DNA of 64,000 bases. Source: Forficula auricularia. Its lineage: Eukaryota > Arthropoda > Insecta > Dermaptera > Forficulidae. The stretch covers positions 1,116,001 to 1,180,000 of the forward strand of contig JALMQS010000104.1 in the NCBI GenBank assembly GCA_024734495.1. Reading direction: 5' to 3'. Under the pieces are notes generated by a model that saw only the letters and a program-made list of their open reading frames with translations, did not search any database and was not told the DNA's origin. The position numbers and the translations under genes were made by a program. Shown piece by piece: positions 54,350-64,000 of the stretch. Position 1 is the stretch's first letter; each line of letters starts with the position of its first letter.

Positions 54350-54981
54350 AACACTGTTCGACAAAAATTTCTCCCCATAAACCTAACAATGGATTCCAGT
54401 AGAGTTTTCTACGCTGATTATCATGCAATTTCCCGATTTTTTACAACACGTAAGAATTTTGAGATATTATCGGTCCAAATGACGAAAAATGACATTTTGA
54501 CCTATTTTCGAGTCCCATTAGATATTAAACAACAATATTTGAAATCAAAATATTTTGTTGACGTAATAGAAAACGGCTTCCTCTTTGATTTTCAAAAATA
54601 CTACTTGTTTTATCTCAATTAGAACTTGAGTTATAACTAAAAAACTAAAACTATGTGATTATAAAGGATAATAAACATGATAAAAACATGAGGTCTTAGT
54701 TTTAGTTATAACTCGAGTTCTAATTGAGCTAAAAACAAGTGGTAATTTGAAAATTAAAGAGGAAGCTGTTTTATATTATAAAATATTTTGATTTCAAATA
54801 TTACTCTTTAATATTTAATAGGACTCAAAAATAGGTCAAAATGGCCTTTTTCGTCATTTTGATCGATAATATCTCAAAACTCTGACATGTTGTAAAAAAT
54901 CGGGAAATTGCATGATAATCAGAGTATAAACTCTACCGGAATCCAGTGTTAGGTTTCCGGGCCAAATTTTTGTCGAGCAGT
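54350..54981. mobile_element. Foldback MITE (ACACTGTTCGACAAAAATT ends)
   Basis: Left end ACACTGTTCGACAAAAATTT is complementary to the right end near 54963-54981. Arms of over 280 bp remain alignable through GTCAAAATGGCC-like and CAATTTCCCGATTTTTTACA words. The ORF at 54389-54622 is part of the palindrome. Confidence 0.7.
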
Positions 54982-55306
54982 GTAATTATAATTAATTATG
55001 TATGATTTTAATAAAATTTCAACTCTTTATAAATTCATTAAATTTTTGATTCTTCTATTAGAACATCATTACAAAAACCACATGCATTGGGCAACAACAT
55101 TTCGAGCTAAGATTTATCTCATTAACTACATTCATTTAAGAACTTACCTTTACAAGGATTTTATGTTATGAGAACGACCGCAAGAATAAGTCGATCGAAA
55201 CGTCGTAGATTTATTGTATTATTTATTCGTGTTCAATAAATAATTATAATTAATTAGGTGTGATTTTAATAAAATTTCAACTCTTAATAAAATTAATTTA
55301 AAAAAT
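54982..55306. other. AT-rich DNA with a local duplication
   Basis: TGATTTTAATAAAATTTCAA occurs at about 55002 and 55261, and the GAAACGTCG plus TATTATTTATTCGTGTTCAA segment at about 54308 recurs at 55198. Looks like tandem units of about 250 bp broken by the foldback. Confidence 0.4.
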
Positions 55307-55917
55307 AAGCTGACGTGTTCTGATCTGGCCATCCACTTGACTTTACCATACAACCTGGCCTCTCACTTATATTTAATATTTAATAAAATTATTTATAATC
55401 ATGTAGGGGGGGGTTTGCATTTTTAGATTACTCTGGGCCCACTGATTATGTATACAAAATTTGGTTGAGTTTGGTAGAGGATTTTCATTTTTTGACCCTA
55501 CCTACACTCCCCCCCCCCCCATTTTGGACGGTTGGGTTTTACATTTTTGGACTTATGGGCTCACTGATTATGTATACAAAATTTGCTTGAGTTTGGTACA
55601 AGAGCCTAGATAACAACGTGTGAAATTTGGTTTTGATATCCAAGGGAGTTTTTGAGCTAGCTCGTCCACAAAATTTGATAATGCACAGATTAACCAACTA
55701 ACAGACATTTTGACAAAACAATTATTATCTCGAAAAATATAATTTTTTCGATGTTCACTTATTGAGACTTTTTTGTAGACCAAAATGCCTTGGTTTCGCT
55801 CAATTTTTTTAATCAAAATAGTTTCAGCCGTTTTTGAGATATTTCGAAAAAAAAGAAGTGAAAAACCACTTTTTTCATGCTCGATTACAATACTTGACCA
55901 TACCCTGTATGGTAAAG
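55307..55917 (+). repeat. Repeat X, copy 2
   Basis: Uninterrupted copy of 49703-50670, with its own small deletions. Ends TGACCATACCCTGTATGGTA. Confidence 0.75.
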
Positions 55918-56219
55918 TAATAAATAGCTTCATTACTAATCAATTTATAGTTAGATAATTTGGGGGGAAATCTTGTTCAAGTTCTTTTATCAGAAGAGAT
56001 ATTTAATGAACATTTTGGAGCTTGTTATAGTTATGAAGTTCGAACTTATTATAGATAAAAAGGGTTCGTCACAAAATAATCAGCCTATTACTGTAGTTTT
56101 TATATCAGATATATTTGAATTAGAAAAAAAAATGTTTTCTTAATAACCTGAGGTTTGTTTAAAAATTAGTACTAAAACGTGAATGTTTAACATTTCCAAA
56201 AGAGATAATTAATTTTCTT
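55918..56219. other. AT-rich presumed intron
   Basis: Nothing supported. Confidence 0.35.
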
Positions 56220-56830
56220 AACCAAATGCGTGATCTCAACTGCGAGGGAACCTTCTTCTTCTTAATGCCTGCCTAAGCCCAAGCCAGGTAATTCTTTTCA
56301 CATTCAAAAATCTATTGAATATTCTTCACAACTTTTGAAATCCTCGCTGGAAATTGAAAGTGGTTTTTAATTGAGCGTCCCGTCCCGTCACTTGGCTGGA
56401 ATCCTTTACCTCTCTAGCTCCAGAGATGATTCTCTCTTCTCTTACACATTGAACCGTTGCCGACTGGACTCTCTAAGCTCATTTACTTGCCAAGAAAAAT
56501 TGCCTATTTAGTAAATTACATGGGCTGCGTTGTGTTGCTGATGTTGTTGTTGTTGTTGTGCATGTGTGCCCCGTGGGAAGAATGGAAATCCATCGACCAT
56601 CTTCTCCTCCTCCTCCACAGCCCGAACAACATATTCAATCAAGATATTCATTCTAGCGTCTAAAGAAGATAAAAAAGATCTCAATAATCCAGGACTATAT
56701 TCAAGATTGACGAGGAGAATAGCCAAAATCCTTTTCTTTTATACAATCGATTTCTACTCCCATTTCAATTTAATATAGACAACAAACGCTAACCAACGAC
56801 CTTGGCAAATCCAAAGTACCCTAACATAAT
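56220..56830. other. GC-richer single-copy island
   Basis: Contains GTTGTTGTTGTTG (about 56542-56556) and CTCCTCCTCCTCC (56605-56617). Short ORFs on both strands are driven by these runs. Candidate regulatory DNA. Confidence 0.25.
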
Positions 56831-58149
56831 AACTTTCGGAATTAAAAAACAATCTTAGATACTTTTTGAATTTGTGGATTGACCGTAAAAGTTATGAAGA
56901 TGTTGAGTAACTCTCAGGTTTTCGGTTTGAAATAACACCTTAATTGTTTTATTCCGAGTTTTCCATACATTATTTTATTCAGGGCTATAAAGTTATGGCG
57001 GTGTGATTGTAAAACACTGATCTTAGTTTATTGCTCTGTGGAGGTTCAAGTAAAGATTTAAAAGCTCAGAGTTAAACAATGTTATTTTTGAACGAAAACC
57101 TGATGTATCCCCAACATCCAGCGGGTATTGTCGAAATTCACAATAAGAGCTGAAATCTGTTTCAGTATTAAGATTTAATATTTGCATGTAATTGGAATAG
57201 GGAATTATCATCTCCTGACATCTGGTGGCAGAAAGTTATCGGGGAAATAATTACCATTGTCTCATAAGAGCAATGTATTTACTACCCTGTTAACAACCCC
57301 CCCCACCTGATTTTAATCATTACTTTGACACTATAAGAAAGGGGTTGTCTCATTGAGACAAAGCTTTCCGGTGAGCCTGGATATTGAAATAACTACATTT
57401 TTGTTATACGTTTTTAAAAATATCTGAAGAGTGGACAAGTAGTTTAAATTCATCATCTTTGCATGTTTATCGGTTTGTCTGGATTCTGATACCAAAGATA
57501 ACTCAAGAATACAAGGTCGTGGAAAATTTCTTCTGGTACGAAATTAAGTTGTTTTTTTTTGCTAAACGAACTGATTAGATTGATTAATTATTTTGAAAAA
57601 ATATGATCGAAAAATGAAGAAAATAAGTAAAAAATTGAGTTGTTATATAGAAATGTCTAAAACGGTTGTAATAAATAAATATGTAAAGTTTCAATGGTCT
57701 AGTTCAAAACATTTGCAACAAACAAAAAATGTCTAATCATTAAAATTTACAGAAAGCCTTGAAAAATCTTTGACTTTTTCCTCCAATTATTGAATATATG
57801 TTAATTACTCAAATTTTCTAGTTCAAACTTTTCGCCAATTACTAAATTCGTGGGAAGCATACTTAGTCTTCCAATTTTTTTTATTAATGTGGTAATGAAA
57901 CTGGAATTGAACCTGCGTCTCCATGCTTTTAATACTCTCTCTAGCTGAATAATTAATTATAAATAAATGATAAAAATCCATATATCTCATCGTCTTCTCG
58001 TTACCGAAAATCCAATTTTCTTAAATCGAATAGTTTTCTCGTTTTTTGTTGCTTTTTTTTAATCAAAACAATCGTGAATAAATGAAAACATCTTATATGC
58101 AATTGAATAATTCAGGTGGTTGTTCAAGAGGATGCTGATGAATAAATAA
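56831..58149. other. AT-rich presumed intron
   Basis: Includes a possible tRNA-like relic (57888-57960) and CGGTTTGTCTGGATTCTGAT (57470), which resembles the old repeat near 38900. Otherwise nothing supported. Confidence 0.35.
57888..57960 (-). pseudogene. tRNA-like relic
   Basis: The minus strand contains CAGGTTCAATTCC, a good B box, preceded by CAGCTAGAGAG and GTATTAAAAGC, which could be a decayed D arm and anticodon region. Stems are not complete. Confidence 0.3.
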
Positions 58150-58300
58150 ATAAATGAAGATGAGCGGTCGCTCGGTTGACCGTCCTGTCAGCGTTGCCGG
58201 CCGGGACTTCCCCGTCCCAAGTCCCATGGGGACCGCCGTCAAATTTTGATCCAATTTCGTCCGCTCGCCTATAAAAACGAGAGCCTTTCATTTAAATTAC
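58150..58300 (+). promoter_or_regulatory. GC-rich stretch with TATA-like word
   Basis: About 120 bp of GC-rich sequence (GTTGCCGGCCGGGAC, CATGGGGACC) is followed by TATAAAAACG at 58271-58280. No gene follows nearby except the exon at 58624. An internal promoter or a conserved element are possible; evidence is composition and one motif only. Confidence 0.2.
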
Positions 58301-58623
58301 ATGCTTACCCATGTAATATATGTCTTATAGGGAAACCCACTGCCTATATTTGAAATAAAATAAAATAAGGAAACATAAATAGTGTATGTCCGCTTATCCC
58401 CGTTTTAATTAAAAATCAATATTTTAAATGAACTACCTTATAAAATTCACCTATAAGTCGTAGAAAATAAGAGAATTCATTGAAAATTATAATATTGCAC
58501 TTTTAATATAAATTTTGTTAAAAATAAAAATAAAAAAAAGCCAGCCGATAATGATAAGAAAGCGAGAAGCTAACGGGAATTTATTCATATAGATATTAAT
58601 TTTATTTATTTATTTATTTTCAG

Positions 58624-58717
58624 TTGACTCGCGAACACTGGCGAGAGAAAGTGTCTGCTGTCTGTGTTCTAGAGACCATATGGGTTGCTACAGATGGGAT
58701 TCACAGCATCCCTCAAG
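58624..58717 (+). CDS. Second internal exon of the unidentified host gene
   Basis: 94 bp between TTTATTTATTTTCAG and CAAG|GTAAGC, both strong splice signals. Starting at a codon boundary it reads LTREHWREKVSAVCVLET and then IWVATDGIHSIPQ, plus one base. This phase is the one left by the exon at 44160-44227 and gives no stop. It is mildly amphipathic with a conserved-looking VCVLETIWVA stretch, but I do not recognise the family. The partner exon downstream would start in phase 1; none was found before 64000. Confidence 0.65.
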
Positions 58718-58739
58718 GTAAGCCATTTACTTATTTAGT

Positions 58740-58925
58740 ACCTGGAGCGATACTCAGAAACTTTTTGCTTCAGTTAAAAGCTATATATTAATATTATTTT
58801 TAATTTGAAATTCTGATAAAAATACAAATATTATATAGTACACGCCCCCTGGACCCCTTCCCCCCCGAAACCACTGCACCCCCACCGCTACCCCACCCTA
58901 ACTCCGCGTAAATGCATGTGATTTA
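58740..58925 (+). repeat. Dispersed repeat R with C-rich part
   Basis: ACCTGGAGCGATACTCAG, CAGTTAAAAGCTATATATTA, then CGCCCCCTGGACCCC and further C-runs. Corresponds to the minus strand of 41990-42230. The C-rich strand could form i-motif or, on the other strand, quadruplex structures. Confidence 0.6.
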
Positions 58926-59628
58926 TTATTTCACCTTTAATTTAAAACTTAATTCAAAACAAAGTAAAACTGTACCCTATTAGTGTCGCTATAATGTCTA
59001 TCTGTTTATTACTCGTAAACTAAATAGGATAAAATTTAAAATATAGAAATTATTTATAGTTATTTTTACGAAATTCATAAATCGTGTTAAAATTTTAATG
59101 TTTTGATGTTGTTTTTTTCAGAATTTTATCAAATATAATAGGCACTTGTTTATTAATAAATAATAAATAAATATATTATTGAACAGTTTAAAAAATTTTT
59201 ACAAGAAACATATAAAAGATGTGTATATAAAAACTATCTTTTTAAATTTCGAGCTATAGAATTTATTAATAATTAAAAAAAAAAAATATGGGACAATATT
59301 AAATAAAATTAAAAATAAAAATTTTAATTAAATTTTCGAGGATTTTTATTTACTTTTAATATCAACTAGTAGAGTATTTTGGCCTCCCTCACTGCATACA
59401 ACCTATTCCAAACTTTTAATTTTCTTCATTTTTTCAGCCGGAAGTTTTAAAATTTTAAAACCTAAATTCTATTAATTTCTTATTTGTGTAAATGTAAAAT
59501 TTTTGACACTATAACAATCTTTCTACGTCCTTTCGTTCTTGTTTATCAGAGGGAACGGAATTGTTATTTTTTGTATTCACCATTTTGACATTTCAAAAAC
59601 ATGTAAAAATAAAATAAAATAAAATAAA

Positions 59629-59661
<33 letters not shown>

Positions 59662-60010
59662 TGATTGAATTCAAGATTTTACTTCCCCGGCAAGCAGAAT
59701 ATAATAATAACGAAATAATAAAAATTTTAGCCCAGTTTTAGCAAAAATGTGAGTTAAATGTGGGTATTTGTATAATTTTTGATTACATATTTAAATTCAG
59801 CAGCAAATTTTCATTCGGATTAGAATAATAGCGAAGTTAAAAATTGAAGAAATCCCCTATTTATGTCTGCTTAAAATTTTTTATAAGATTCTTCTATAAC
59901 TCAAGTGACTTATGTAGAATGTTATTTTATAAAGTTTATGTTTTATTTATTCACACAAATTAAACAATTAGAGTAATTTCAGTTAATTAACACTATTCAT
60001 TTCATAGATT
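58926..60010. other. AT-rich DNA with AAAAT/AAT microsatellite
   Basis: A run of AAAAT units passes into AAT units at about 59605-59662. No exon found. Confidence 0.45.
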
Positions 60011-60014
60011 TACT

Positions 60015-60055
60015 GGAGAGTTTCGGTCCCTACTGGTAGACCATCTTCAGTAGTA
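60015..60055 (-). ncRNA. Hammerhead-like core (family F)
   Basis: Minus strand: CTGAAGA, extra T, GGTC...GACC stem II, GAAACTCTCC. The 3' triplet is lost. Confidence 0.4.
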
Positions 60056-60689
60056 CTGAAGAAACGAAACATTTTATACGACTTTTTCTAATAATACAAT
60101 TATACAAAATAAAAACCATATAATTTCGTTCAAGATTTGACATTTGTCACTCTGTACATTGCCTCATTTTTAATTTAATATGGATATTTCCTAAAATTTC
60201 AAAAAAATAAATAATTTATAAACACTTGTCACTGGTTTTAGAATATAATTTGAACTGATAATAAAATAAAGATTTTCTAATTACTGCTTAAAAATTGTCA
60301 AAATTTCAACGGCTGTAACTCAAAACTACATTTTTTACTTCTAAAAATTCAAAAATTCATAACTGAGTCAATTTTTGGCCAGGAATCAGGAGATGGCATT
60401 AGCTCGATTTTGACCAGGTGAAGATAAGGGCCATTTTCCCTGACACCATCACATAAGCTAATATAATTTTTGAATTTATAAAAATAATTAATTTAGATGT
60501 AAAAATTGGAGGCATTGAAAGGTATATGATTTTTTTAAATTTGGCATTAAAATCATATTTTGGAGTAATAATAAAACAATAATTTCATATAAATTTTAGT
60601 AAATACTATTTCAGGCGAGAATGTTCGATGTGGAAATAATTAAAATACTTGTAAATATTTATTTATTTATTTAGATATCTAATTCTGGT
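60056..60689. other. AT-rich DNA, nothing recognised
   Basis: No supported feature. Confidence 0.35.
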
Positions 60690-61230
60690 AGTTGATTCGT
60701 TTGGTCCACCCATCGGCCGTTTTATAGCTTGATAAATGATTCAACATGGATGGAAGAGTAGATGTAATAGTGACCAGCACATCGGATCTGCAGAAGTGAG
60801 TCGATCCCTCCCCAGGTCCTTATGCATTGCTCGGTCGCTTTTATAGTCGGTCGTTTCTCGGCTCCTTTTACTGACCCATTAGCCCCTTGAATGGAGCCAC
60901 CCCGTTTCCGTTTTCCTCAAGAGTGCGATGTTGCTGATCCCTAAGGCATGGCACCTGTCCTTCACCCTCGAGCCCTGCACACGCCCTACGCCCTTGCAGA
61001 CCTCAATTTATGGCTTGCCCACTCATCCACAATTGATGAATGAAGAATTAAAGGCTATAGGAACTCCCGGAGAAATCTATTTAGGGGAATTAAAAAGAAA
61101 AGCGAAAGAGAAGCCTCAATTATCTCTTCTTAATTTTAATGGGAAAACTTGGATGGTCAAAATCTGACAGGCCCAGACGCTGTTTTACGCCCACTTGACT
61201 CTTCTCAGGCTATATAAATAAGACTCAAAT
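60690..61230. other. GC-richer single-copy island
   Basis: The longest unrepeated balanced region here. Contains TTTTATAGC (60719), TTTTATAGTCGG (60839), TTTATGGC (61009), ACAATTGATGAATG (61030) and GGCTATATAAAT (61210), words resembling Hox/Pbx sites. A 79-codon ORF (60928-61167) is not recognisable. Candidate intronic regulatory element. Confidence 0.3.
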
Positions 61231-61312
61231 CCAGGTCTGTTTTGAATATTACTCGTACTTTTAGAAAGACGCCTTGAAGCATTTTTTTGAAATTAGTTTA
61301 ATTAAAAGAAGC

Positions 61313-61405
61313 ACCTGACATACCGAGCGTTGTTCAGAAATTTTTGGGGTCAGTTAAAAGCTGTATATTAATATTATTTCTAATTTTAAATTCAAGTAAA
61401 AAAGA
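61313..61405 (+). repeat. Dispersed repeat R
   Basis: CACCTGACATACCGAGCGTTG, CAGTTAAAAGCTGTATATTA, ATTATTTCTAATTTTAAATT. Same order as 17464-17555. Confidence 0.65.
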
Positions 61406-61459
61406 TGATTTCTATTTGAAGTTAGGATTAAATAAAATTGAAATCAAAATTTTTTCGAC

Positions 61460-61500
61460 AAAGTTTCGGACCGTTTCGAATATCATCAGGACTTCGCTTT
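61460..61500 (-). ncRNA. Decayed hammerhead-like motif
   Basis: Minus strand: CTGATGA, T, ATTCGAAACGGTCC, GAAACTTTGTC. Stem II does not pair well. Confidence 0.25.
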
Positions 61501-61574
61501 CAAACTTATTCTCGATTCTTTAACACTTCTTAGAACGGTCTACAATTTATTAAAATGAAGGGTGTATTATAAGA

Positions 61575-61860
61575 TAAAAGGAGAGGCAGAAAAATAAATT
61601 CAATTTTCTTTTGTCGACGTTTCGATTGAATACCTAATAAGGACTAAGAATGTTTTTTAACAGGTATTATGTTATTGTTTTTGTTGTATCTGTAAATATC
61701 CATAGAAATTACAAAATGCATCACACTTCATTAGATCTCTAACTCCCCCCTCCCAAATAAATAAATAAATAAATAAAATTGAAAAGTCGACACAAGAAAA
61801 TTGAATATTTATTTTTCTGCCTGCCTCCTCTATTATCTTAAATTCTGTAATTTATATTTC
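61575..61860. mobile_element. Foldback repeat with partial hammerhead 3' core
   Basis: Left arm GGAGAGGCAGAAAAATAAAT, CAATTTTCTTTTGTCGAC faces its complement at 61785-61838. Left arm continues into GACGTTTCG, the complement of CGAAACGTC. A (AAAT)n run lies near 61757-61778. Confidence 0.5.
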
Positions 61861-62106
61861 TTTTAGGGTTTTATAAAAACACAAATCGGAATTCTATTAG
61901 TGACTTTACAGTACCTGTTTGTTCTTCTGTTGAAGCTTATATACAAAGGTGAAATTGTAATTTTACTGATTTCGCCTCAAATCAAAAATTCTATTAAAAT
62001 TTTTATAATCTGATTGCGCTGTAGAATACCACTATAAAGAGTTCATTAAGTTAGAATAAGTCTTAATTTTTGGAAATTTAATTTACTTTAAAATGCCAGT
62101 GTAGAG

Positions 62107-62432
62107 CAGCGGTCGCCAAACTTTTTGACCTCACGGACCAGTTAAATCATAGTTTAAATCCCGCGGACCACTAATAGGATTTTTTAATTGTTAAAATTGT
62201 GATCAAAGAACACATAAAATGTACCTAGTTAATAAAATGAAACTATTAATAGTAACCAAGTTATGAAAGCTTTATTAATAAACCATAATAAAATAAACAA
62301 AATAAACAAAAATTGTACAAACAAAACAAATAAAAGATAGAAAAGAAAGTATATTCCACATTTTTCTGCGGACCAGCGAAATTTTCTCGCGGACCACTAG
62401 TGGTCCGCGGACCACCACTTTGGCAACAGCTG
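62107..62432. mobile_element. hAT-type MITE, 326 bp
   Basis: Ends CAGCGGTCGCCAAACTTT and complement-like TTTGGCAACAGCTG, with exact 8-bp target duplication GTGTAGAG at 62099-62106 and 62433-62440. Several CGCGGACCAC/GTGGTCCGCG words give internal hairpins. No transposase. Confidence 0.85.
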
Positions 62433-62440
62433 GTGTAGAG

Positions 62441-62990
62441 GGTCGTAAAAATGTGAACTAGTCATTTGTAGACGATTTTTTAAATCACCGGGGATTATTG
62501 TTTGCTTAATCTCGTCTAGAAATGTGTGAAACATGGAAAAATTTGTAAGAATGTATTTTTCTGACTGGCTGTTAAGATTCTAATATCCGGAATAGCTCAA
62601 AAAGAAGTGGAATGTTCGATTCTGTAGTAAAATGTTTTAATTTCTAAAACAAAGAACTACATAGATTTCGGGCTTTTTATCTTCACAATCTCTCGTTCAA
62701 AAGGTGGAAAAAAGTTTAAAATAATGAGCTAAAATTTGTCCCACAAGTTTGTACCAAAAAACCACGCCTTACTGCTAAAATTCAAACTTCTAGCTTATAC
62801 TGTTCAGCGACAAAAAATTGTAACTCATAAAATTTTCTGCAAGCGTACCAAGTCATGAAATTATCTTCACGTTTTCCTCCAATTCCGATATGAATTGATT
62901 GAAAGAAAAACAATACAATATTACTTATGCTATTTTGTTTTTTATTTATATTGTAATTTTCCACCCTGGATAATAAGAACATGATGTGCA
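62441..62990. other. AT-rich DNA, possible old repeat
   Basis: 62560-62760 resembles 40430-40560 and 45580-45720 (TTTCTAAAACAAAGAACTAC region). No gene supported. Confidence 0.3.
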
Positions 62991-63560
62991 CATGGGTGGG
63001 GCTCAAGTGTCGTTTCGTGAAGATTCCATAATGAAGTCATCTTGGACAGAGCAAGAGTGGTCACCCCTCAAGGGTCATTTTGGGGATGCCTTTCCCTCAA
63101 CTGTCCCCAAGACGGGTTGAAAAGTCAATATCCAAAAAAATAAAAAAAAATAAAACTGAAACAGGAGGCACGATATCATTTGGTTCAAGTTTTGAAGAAG
63201 TTTTCCTATCCTAATCGAAACAATATATGAAAAGATGAATTCGGGTTTAATGAAAGTCCCCTCACCGCTGCATTGACCCCTGGGTGAATTTCCATAATGA
63301 CATTTTACGTATTGGGGTCGATATTGTGCAATAAAAACAAAAATACACCCCACTTGCCAGGCAGGCGTAGTCCAGTTAAACTACCGGCCAATAAATATGG
63401 CGGACTTGTTGCCCTGTCGTAAAAAAGTGACCGACCCCTTCGCTTATAAAAAGGGCCCCCCGAGATGGTTATACTCGTAAAAATATCGATAATGAATTTT
63501 ACATATCCCAATGAAATAAAAGAAGAGAGGAAGAAAGAAGAAAGACATATCACCATTCAA
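62991..63560. other. GC-richer single-copy island
   Basis: Balanced, unrepeated DNA with ATTGTGCAATAAAAAC, GGCCAATAAATATGG and CTTATAAAAAGG words. Two overlapping minus ORFs (83-92 codons) are not recognisable. Confidence 0.25.
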
Positions 63561-64000
63561 TTTGGATAATTTTATTGGGAAAAATATCTATATATAAATA
63601 TTTAATCCTTTTTTTATCATCATCCTTTAAAAATGCAGCTCTACCGAAGAGGTAGGATATTTTTTTATTATCGAAATACTTCTTATCAGAGACATACCTA
63701 AGGGGTCTTCTGCAATTATATACGGGGTCTCCCAAAAGTCAAGGATGAAACATGAACACGAGATAGGTGAGTTCAGGATTGTCCAAAATAAAAAAAAAAA
63801 TTTAAATAAAACTCTTAGTTTTCGAGTTATGGGAATTTTTTGAAAACCATGAAAATCGCTACCCTGCTCTAAATATTTAAATATTGTGGCTACGAATTTT
63901 CATATTTTATAATGCTAATTTTTGTTACGGAATCCTGAATAATACTGCTATCGATCACAAAACAGAAAATAACTAAGAGTATTATGCTTTTTGAGAAAAA
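63561..64000. other. AT-rich DNA to window end
   Basis: GTCTCCCAAAAGTCAAGGATGAAACATGA near 63727 may be a repeat edge, but no partner is present. No gene supported. Confidence 0.3.

Noticed and set aside
55568..55933. 121-codon minus ORF
   Set aside because: Lies in repeat X; the paralogue at 49703-50670 does not keep the frame.
3171..61860. CRISPR-like arrays
   Set aside because: Repeats are inverted or tandem without regular spacers, and the DNA is eukaryotic.

Overview
The window looks like AT-rich nuclear DNA of an invertebrate, probably an arthropod. The evidence is arthropod-like tRNA-Glu genes, spliceosomal exons, tRNA-derived SINEs, Tc1/mariner, pogo, hAT and Harbinger-type elements, and many (TTTA)n and (AAAT)n runs. 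I cannot name the species. Almost none of the 64 kb is protein coding. The only long intact ORF is a Tc1-family transposase (27578-28609, minus) inside a complete 1648-bp element with 181-bp terminal inverted repeats and TA target duplications. Two short internal exons (44160-44227 and 58624-58717, plus) have good splice sites and join in only one open frame, so about 14.4 kb of the right half is probably one intron of a host gene that I could not identify.

The dominant feature is a crowd of short foldback and tandem repeats that carry hammerhead-ribozyme-like cores: CTGANGA, one extra unpaired base, a variable stem II, GAAA, and then usually a short palindromic stem III ending in a GTC or GTH cleavage triplet. 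I see more than 20 copies in about nine sequence families. Stems I and II differ between families, but the two sides of each stem change together (for example GGAGG/CCTCC, GTCAA/TTGAC, GGTCA/TGACC in stem II; AAACC/GGTTT, GCCA/TGGC, AATAA/TTATT in stem I). Best cores: 23159-23201 (-), 11262-11301 (-) with its inverted partner 11388-11427 (+), 21591-21631 (-), 25099-25135 (-), 48640-48680 (+), and the tandem array 52751-53364 (-). Two insertions are dated by 12- and 13-bp target duplications.

Layout. 0-9 kb: AT-rich DNA, a GC-rich island at 2.3-2.8 kb, hammerhead foldbacks at 3.2, 4.8, 6.5 and 6.7 kb, a pogo-type MITE at 7 kb. 9-14 kb: Harbinger-type hairpin MITE, 120-bp tandem repeat, twin-hammerhead foldback, tRNA-like foldback, LINE 3' end, mariner remnant. 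14-27 kb: hammerhead elements, a tRNA-Glu-like gene with anticodon TTA, several MITEs. 27-29 kb: Tc1 element. 30-38 kb: mariner remnant, 102-bp tandem repeat, SINEs, and a segmental duplication in which each copy carries a tRNA-Glu gene. 40-59 kb: G-rich repeat, host exon, SINE/LINE tails, nested hAT MITE, hammerhead foldbacks, paralogous repeat X, tandem hammerhead array, second host exon. 59-64 kb: AT-rich DNA, GC-richer islands, a second hAT MITE.

Single-copy, GC-richer islands of 200-600 bp lie between the repeats. They have no convincing ORF and may be conserved regulatory DNA, which cannot be tested without a second genome.
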